Shown here in pieces: positions 6,123-8,955 of a stretch of 8,955 nucleotides of DNA. The notes below the pieces were generated by a model. That model made no database searches and was not told the DNA's origin. It saw only the letters and a list, made by a program, of their open reading frames with translations. How positions within the stretch are numbered: position 1 is the stretch's first letter; each line of letters begins with the position of its first letter. The stretch spans positions 2,768,209-2,777,163 of the forward strand of contig CP070719.1 of NCBI GenBank assembly GCA_020350725.1, in the 5' to 3' direction. The position numbers and the translations under genes are program-made. This stretch comes from a bacterium. Lineage in GTDB: Bacteria > BMS3Abin14.

Positions 6123-6965
6123 TTGGACCTGCCCAGAGCCGAACAATCCGTTTCCGCCGCACTGACCCGTTACTGGTTCGCTTTCCGACTGGTCTTCCAG
6201 GAGCGGATGGCATACAGGGTGAATTTCTTCCTCGAGGTACTCAGCGGCATCTTCGCCTCCCTCATAGTGGTCTTCCTGTGGCTGGCCGTGTACCGGTCCT
6301 CTGGAACGCCAAGGGTGGGGGGGTTTTCCCTGGCGGAGATGATCACCTATCTTCTGGGAGGCGGCCTCATCAATACCTTTATCCTCACCGCCGCGGACAA
6401 CCCGGAATCGAGCCGGGACATCCTGGAGGGGGACCTCTCCGGCCTCCTCATCCGTCCCATGAGCCCCTACGGACTGTGGTTCGCCCGGGACGCCGGCAGC
6501 AAGGTCTTCCTTCTCATCCTGGGCGGACTGGGCTACGCCGCCGTTCTCCTCGTCTTCAGGAAGTATCTCCTCGGCCCGGCCGGCCCCGTCTCCCTCGCCC
6601 TCACCCTGGCACTCGTGGCCACCGCCGCCCTTGTCCAGTTCTTCCTTTTCCAGGGCCTCAACATGCTGGCCTTCTGGGTGGAACAGACCTATGGTTTTCT
6701 GTTTGTCATGCGCATCGTCATGGAGGTGGTGGGCGGGGCCATCATTCCGCTGTCCTTCTTCCCGGACATCGTCCAGCGAGTGTTCATGGCCACCCCCTTC
6801 CCCTACATGGTCTACATCCCCATGCAGACCTGGCTGGGGCGGATCGGACCGGGTGAGGCGGCGGCGGCCCTGGGCCGGTCGGCTGCCTGGGCCGTGGCTC
6901 TGGGCCTGATCAACCTCGTCCTGTGGCGGCGGGGTGTCCGGCAGTACGTTTCCATGGGGGACTGA
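6123..6965 (+). CDS. ABC-2 type permease, COG4587-like (PF06182 family)
   Basis: This 280-residue inner-membrane protein is one of two permease subunits of an ABC exporter. About six hydrophobic helices are visible, near 36-56, 70-90, 126-146, 155-178, 195-215 and 253-268. The amphipathic N-terminus (YWFAFRLVFQERMAYRVNFF), the cytoplasmic loop DILEGDLSGLLIRPMSP (99-115) and the C-terminal WRRGVRQYVSMG are typical of the COG4587 branch. The loop is the likely coupling contact with the ATPase. TTG 6123 is chosen for its spacing to GGAGG; GTG 6117 would add two residues. The gene ends 4 nt before the second permease. Its codons include a G7T4 run at 6317-6327. The substrate is not known for this branch; I assign family and role, not cargo. 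Confidence 0.88.
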   Translation: MDLPRAEQSVSAALTRYWFAFRLVFQERMAYRVNFFLEVLSGIFASLIVVFLWLAVYRSSGTPRVGGFSLAEMITYLLGGGLINTFILTAADNPESSRDILEGDLSGLLIRPMSPYGLWFARDAGSKVFLLILGGLGYAAVLLVFRKYLLGPAGPVSLALTLALVATAALVQFFLFQGLNMLAFWVEQTYGFLFVMRIVMEVVGGAIIPLSFFPDIVQRVFMATPFPYMVYIPMQTWLGRIGPGEAAAALGRSAAWAVALGLINLVLWRRGVRQYVSMGD

Positions 6966-6969
6966 GACC

Positions 6970-7770
6970 ATGGGAATCCTGAACCGCTACATCACCATTC
7001 TCCGACACCTGGCCCGGAACGCCCTCATGAGGCAGATGGCCTACCGCCCCCACTTTTTCCTCATGGTAACCGGCAAGGTGGTGCGCATCGGGCTCCTCAT
7101 CCTTTTCTTCAATGCCCTGTTCTCCCAAGTGGACCGCCTGGGCTCCTGGACCTACGACCAGGTCCTGCTTCTGTTCGCAACGTTCCATCTGGTCGACTTC
7201 ATCATCAGCTTCACCTTTCACCGCAACCTCGCCTTCGCCCTCCCAGCCCAGGTCCAGTCCGGGGACCTGGACTCACGCATGCTCCTGCCGGTCAATCTCC
7301 TGTTCCTCGTTTCCCTGGAGTACATCGACGTTCAGGACTTCCTGAGCTTCCTGCCCACCCTCGGCTTCGCAGGCTACGTCCTGTGGCGAATGGAGATCCC
7401 CCTCACCGCTCCGGGAGTGACCCTCTACCTCCTGCTGGTGGTCAACGCCGTCGTCTTTCTGTACGCGGCCGTCCTGGCGGTGGCGTCCCTTTCCTTCTGG
7501 ACCACCCAGTCGCGGGGCCTGGCCCGAGTCTTCGACAACCTCATGAAAGTCGGCCGCTATCCCCTGGACATCTTCAGGGGAGCAGCGAGAGCGGTCTTTG
7601 CCTACGTTCTGCCTCTTGTCCTCATTGCCCAGGTCCCCACACAGGCCCTCACCGGCGTTCTGACCCCGGGCGGGATCCTGTTCGCCTTCTCCTTCTCCGC
7701 CGCCGCCCTGACATTCTCCCTGATCCTGTGGAACAAGGGACTGCGGACCTACTCGTCGGCCAGCACATGA
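6970..7770 (+). CDS. ABC-2 type permease, COG3694-like (PF06182 family)
   Basis: This 266-residue protein is the partner permease of the upstream gene, expected to form a heterodimeric pore with it. Six hydrophobic regions are visible, near 28-50, 63-83, 122-138, 147-177, 203-224 and 234-253. The loop VQSGDLDSRMLLPVN (95-109) parallels EGDLSGLLIRPMS of the first permease and is the likely ATPase contact. The segment GRYPLDIF (195-202) followed by the VLPLVLIAQVP helix, and the ending LWNKGLRTYSSAS, match the COG3694 branch. ATG 6970 is preferred, with GGGGGA 8 nt upstream. A GTG at 6934 would overlap the upstream gene by 32 nt and add 12 residues with no family match. The ATPase gene begins 13 nt after its stop. 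Confidence 0.88.
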   Translation: MGILNRYITILRHLARNALMRQMAYRPHFFLMVTGKVVRIGLLILFFNALFSQVDRLGSWTYDQVLLLFATFHLVDFIISFTFHRNLAFALPAQVQSGDLDSRMLLPVNLLFLVSLEYIDVQDFLSFLPTLGFAGYVLWRMEIPLTAPGVTLYLLLVVNAVVFLYAAVLAVASLSFWTTQSRGLARVFDNLMKVGRYPLDIFRGAARAVFAYVLPLVLIAQVPTQALTGVLTPGGILFAFSFSAAALTFSLILWNKGLRTYSSAST

Positions 7771-7783
7771 GAGGTTCGTCATT

Positions 7784-8779
7784 GTGAGCGTCATCTCCGC
7801 CAAAGAGCTCTCCCGCAGGTACTGGTTCTACGAAAAGGAACCCGGCATGGCCGGAGCCCTGCGGTCTCTTTTCAGCGGCAGGAGGCGTTACGTGGACGCT
7901 GTCAGAATGCTCGACCTCGAGGTGGGACTGGGGGAGGTCATCGGCTTTCTGGGCCCCAACGGCGCCGGCAAGACCACCACCCTCAAGATGCTGTGCGGCA
8001 TTCTCCATCCCTCTTCCGGGCACCTCGAGGTTCTGGGTCACAGGCCGTCGCGCCGGGAGAAGGATTTCCTTCGCCAGATCACCTACGTGGCCGGCCAGCG
8101 CAACCGCCTGTTCTGGGACCTTCCCGCAGAGGACTATTTCTCTTTCTGCCAGGTTCTCTACGAGATTCCCGATCCCGTGTACCGCCGCAATCTGGATGAA
8201 CTGGTTGAGCTGGCCGGTATCGGCGAGATCCTCAACGTGCCCCAGCGAAAGCTTTCCGCCGGCCAGCGCAAGCGCTGCGAGATCGTTGGAGCCCTCCTCC
8301 ACGACCCCAGGCTCATCCTCCTCGACGAACCCACCAACGCCCTGGACCTGATCAATGCCAGGCGGATCCGACGTTTCATTCAGAACCGGAGCCGCGACGG
8401 GCGGCACACCTTCCTGGTCACCTCCCACAACATGTCCGACATCGAGGGGGTGTGCGACCGCGTCGTGGTCATCGACGGGGGAACCAAGGTCTTCGACGGG
8501 CCCATCACGGGCCTCAACCGGCAGGGAGGCCACAGCAAACAGGTGCGGGTGACCTTTTCCGCGGAGTGGAAGAGGAAAGCCCTGGAGGAACTGGGCAGCA
8601 TTGTCAGGGTCATGGGGGACGAGGTGACCCTGGAGGTGCCGCCTGACAGGGCCGCCGCTGTGGCCCGGACACTCCTTGACAACTTTCCCGTGAGGGACAT
8701 CAGCGTCACGGAACCGACTCTGGAACGGGTGATCGAGGGCCTTTACGAGGGAAGGGAAGACGGAGAGGGGGAGAAATGA
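7784..8779 (+). CDS. ABC transporter ATP-binding protein, COG4586-type
   Basis: This 331-residue ATPase would drive the two permeases encoded just upstream. The nucleotide-binding domain is intact. Walker A is GPNGAGKT (57-64), the Q-loop is Q105 in YVAGQRNRLFWDLP, the signature is LSAGQ (157-161), Walker B is LILLDEP (177-183), the D-loop is NALD, and the H-loop is H215 in VTSHNM. The AGQRNRLFWDLP stretch resembles the GQ...WWDLP motif of the COG4586 branch and helps set it apart from general NatA-like ATPases. A C-terminal extension (about 250-331) follows the core. The start is GTG 7784 with GAGAGG 9 nt upstream. The TGA stop overlaps the first unit of a GAGTCCA heptad array. Gene order permease-permease-ATPase is the reverse of the ATPase-first order I recall for this triad. 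The transported substrate is unknown. Confidence 0.93.
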   Translation: MSVISAKELSRRYWFYEKEPGMAGALRSLFSGRRRYVDAVRMLDLEVGLGEVIGFLGPNGAGKTTTLKMLCGILHPSSGHLEVLGHRPSRREKDFLRQITYVAGQRNRLFWDLPAEDYFSFCQVLYEIPDPVYRRNLDELVELAGIGEILNVPQRKLSAGQRKRCEIVGALLHDPRLILLDEPTNALDLINARRIRRFIQNRSRDGRHTFLVTSHNMSDIEGVCDRVVVIDGGTKVFDGPITGLNRQGGHSKQVRVTFSAEWKRKALEELGSIVRVMGDEVTLEVPPDRAAAVARTLLDNFPVRDISVTEPTLERVIEGLYEGREDGEGEK

Positions 8780-8809
8780 GTCCAGAGTCCAGAGGCCAGG
8801 GTCCAGAGG
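8778..8809 (+). repeat. GAGTCCA heptad array at the end of the ABC operon
   Basis: Four in-phase 7-nt units, GAGTCCA, GAGTCCA, GAGGCCA and GGGTCCA, are followed by a partial GAGG. The first two bases of the array are the last two of the ATPase TGA stop, so the array begins at the stop codon. The word is distantly like the GTGGACC unit at 133-139 on the opposite strand (TGGACTC). Confidence 0.8.
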
Positions 8810-8811
8810 GA

Positions 8812-8882
8812 GCAAAGAGCGGACGCGGAAATGCGAGGGGGCGGTGGGGCGAGAGGGCGGTGGGGCGAAGAGCAGACGCGGA
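8812..8882 (+). repeat. G-rich repeat block with G-quadruplex pattern
   Basis: The outer direct repeats at 8812-8829 and 8865-8882 match at 16 of 18 positions (core AGAGC.GACGCGGA). Inside them, GCGGTGGGGCGA occurs twice (8841-8852 and 8857-8868) with a 16-nt period. Four G-runs (8837-8841, 8846-8849, 8855-8857, 8862-8865) with 4-5-nt loops fit a canonical quadruplex pattern on the + strand. The block resembles the reverse complement of 6010-6064. No open reading frame of interest crosses it. Confidence 0.65.
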
Positions 8883-8896
8883 GAGAAAAGGCGGTT

Positions 8897-8932
8897 GTCA
8901 TTGCGAACCGATACCAGTGTGAAGCAATCTCG
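8897..8932. repeat. Dispersed imperfect palindrome (GTCATTGCGAAC ... GAAGCAATCTCG)
   Basis: The outer parts ATTGC and GCAAT pair around a less conserved centre. From memory, the frame GTCATTGCGA ... GCAATCTCG is a widely dispersed intergenic repeat in environmental bacteria, with a variable middle that often forms a stem. The centre here (CCGATACCAGTGT) pairs poorly, so this copy may be degenerate. The remaining 23 bases to the window end show nothing I can name. Confidence 0.5.
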
Positions 8933-8955
8933 GGAATAAAAGCTTTAACACAGAG

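Noticed and set aside
6934-6969. GTG 6934 start for the second permease
   Set aside because: It would overlap the first permease by 32 nt and add residues with no family match. ATG 6970 has a suitable upstream GGGGGA.
6087-6971. Minus-strand open frame opposite the first permease
   Set aside because: The product is highly charged and low in complexity (runs of E, G, H and D), as expected from the complement of a membrane-protein gene.
7649-8815. Minus-strand open frame of 388 codons opposite the ATPase
   Set aside because: It is a mirror of the ATPase codons with skewed composition and no domain pattern. Its start lies in the heptad array.

Overview
The window shows two complete, co-oriented transport operons on the + strand of a high-GC, double-membraned (Gram-negative) bacterium. 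They are separated and flanked by short intergenic stretches built almost entirely of degenerate heptanucleotide repeats and other small dispersed repeats. The outer-membrane lipoprotein and tripartite pump prove a diderm cell. The repeat style (mixed 7-nt tandem words, plus two short dispersed palindrome-like motifs) recalls environmental Desulfobacterota (former Deltaproteobacteria) and relatives, but that placement is from memory and only tentative.

Region 1 (1-180) is a repeat-rich leader. Region 2 (181-5880) is a tripartite RND efflux operon: periplasmic adaptor, inner-membrane RND pump of the HAE-1 type, and a NodT-type outer-membrane lipoprotein channel. The genes are 5 and 28 nt apart. 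Together they would form an inner-membrane/periplasm/outer-membrane conduit driven by proton-motive force. No regulator gene is in the window. Region 3 (5881-6122) holds more repeats, a C-rich block, then an extended -10 promoter candidate and a strong ribosome-binding site. Region 4 (6123-8779) is an ABC-2 exporter operon: two six-helix permeases of the PF06182 (formerly DUF990) type (COG4587-like, then COG3694-like) and a COG4586-type ATPase. The genes are 4 and 13 nt apart; the substrate is unknown. Region 5 (8780-8955) is another repeat mosaic with no gene.

The most interesting structure is not a gene. The RND operon is bracketed by two inverted copies (2-129 and 5856-5963) of one composite element with four successive heptad modules in the same order. 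The two copies differ by whole heptads (4 versus 2 units in one module, two extra units in the next). The right copy encodes the last residues and the stop codon of the outer-membrane channel. The ABC operon is likewise bracketed by C-rich and G-rich blocks in opposite orientation, each with a G-quadruplex-type pattern, and its last stop codon overlaps a heptad array. The protein-coding content itself is ordinary, and all key catalytic residues look intact.
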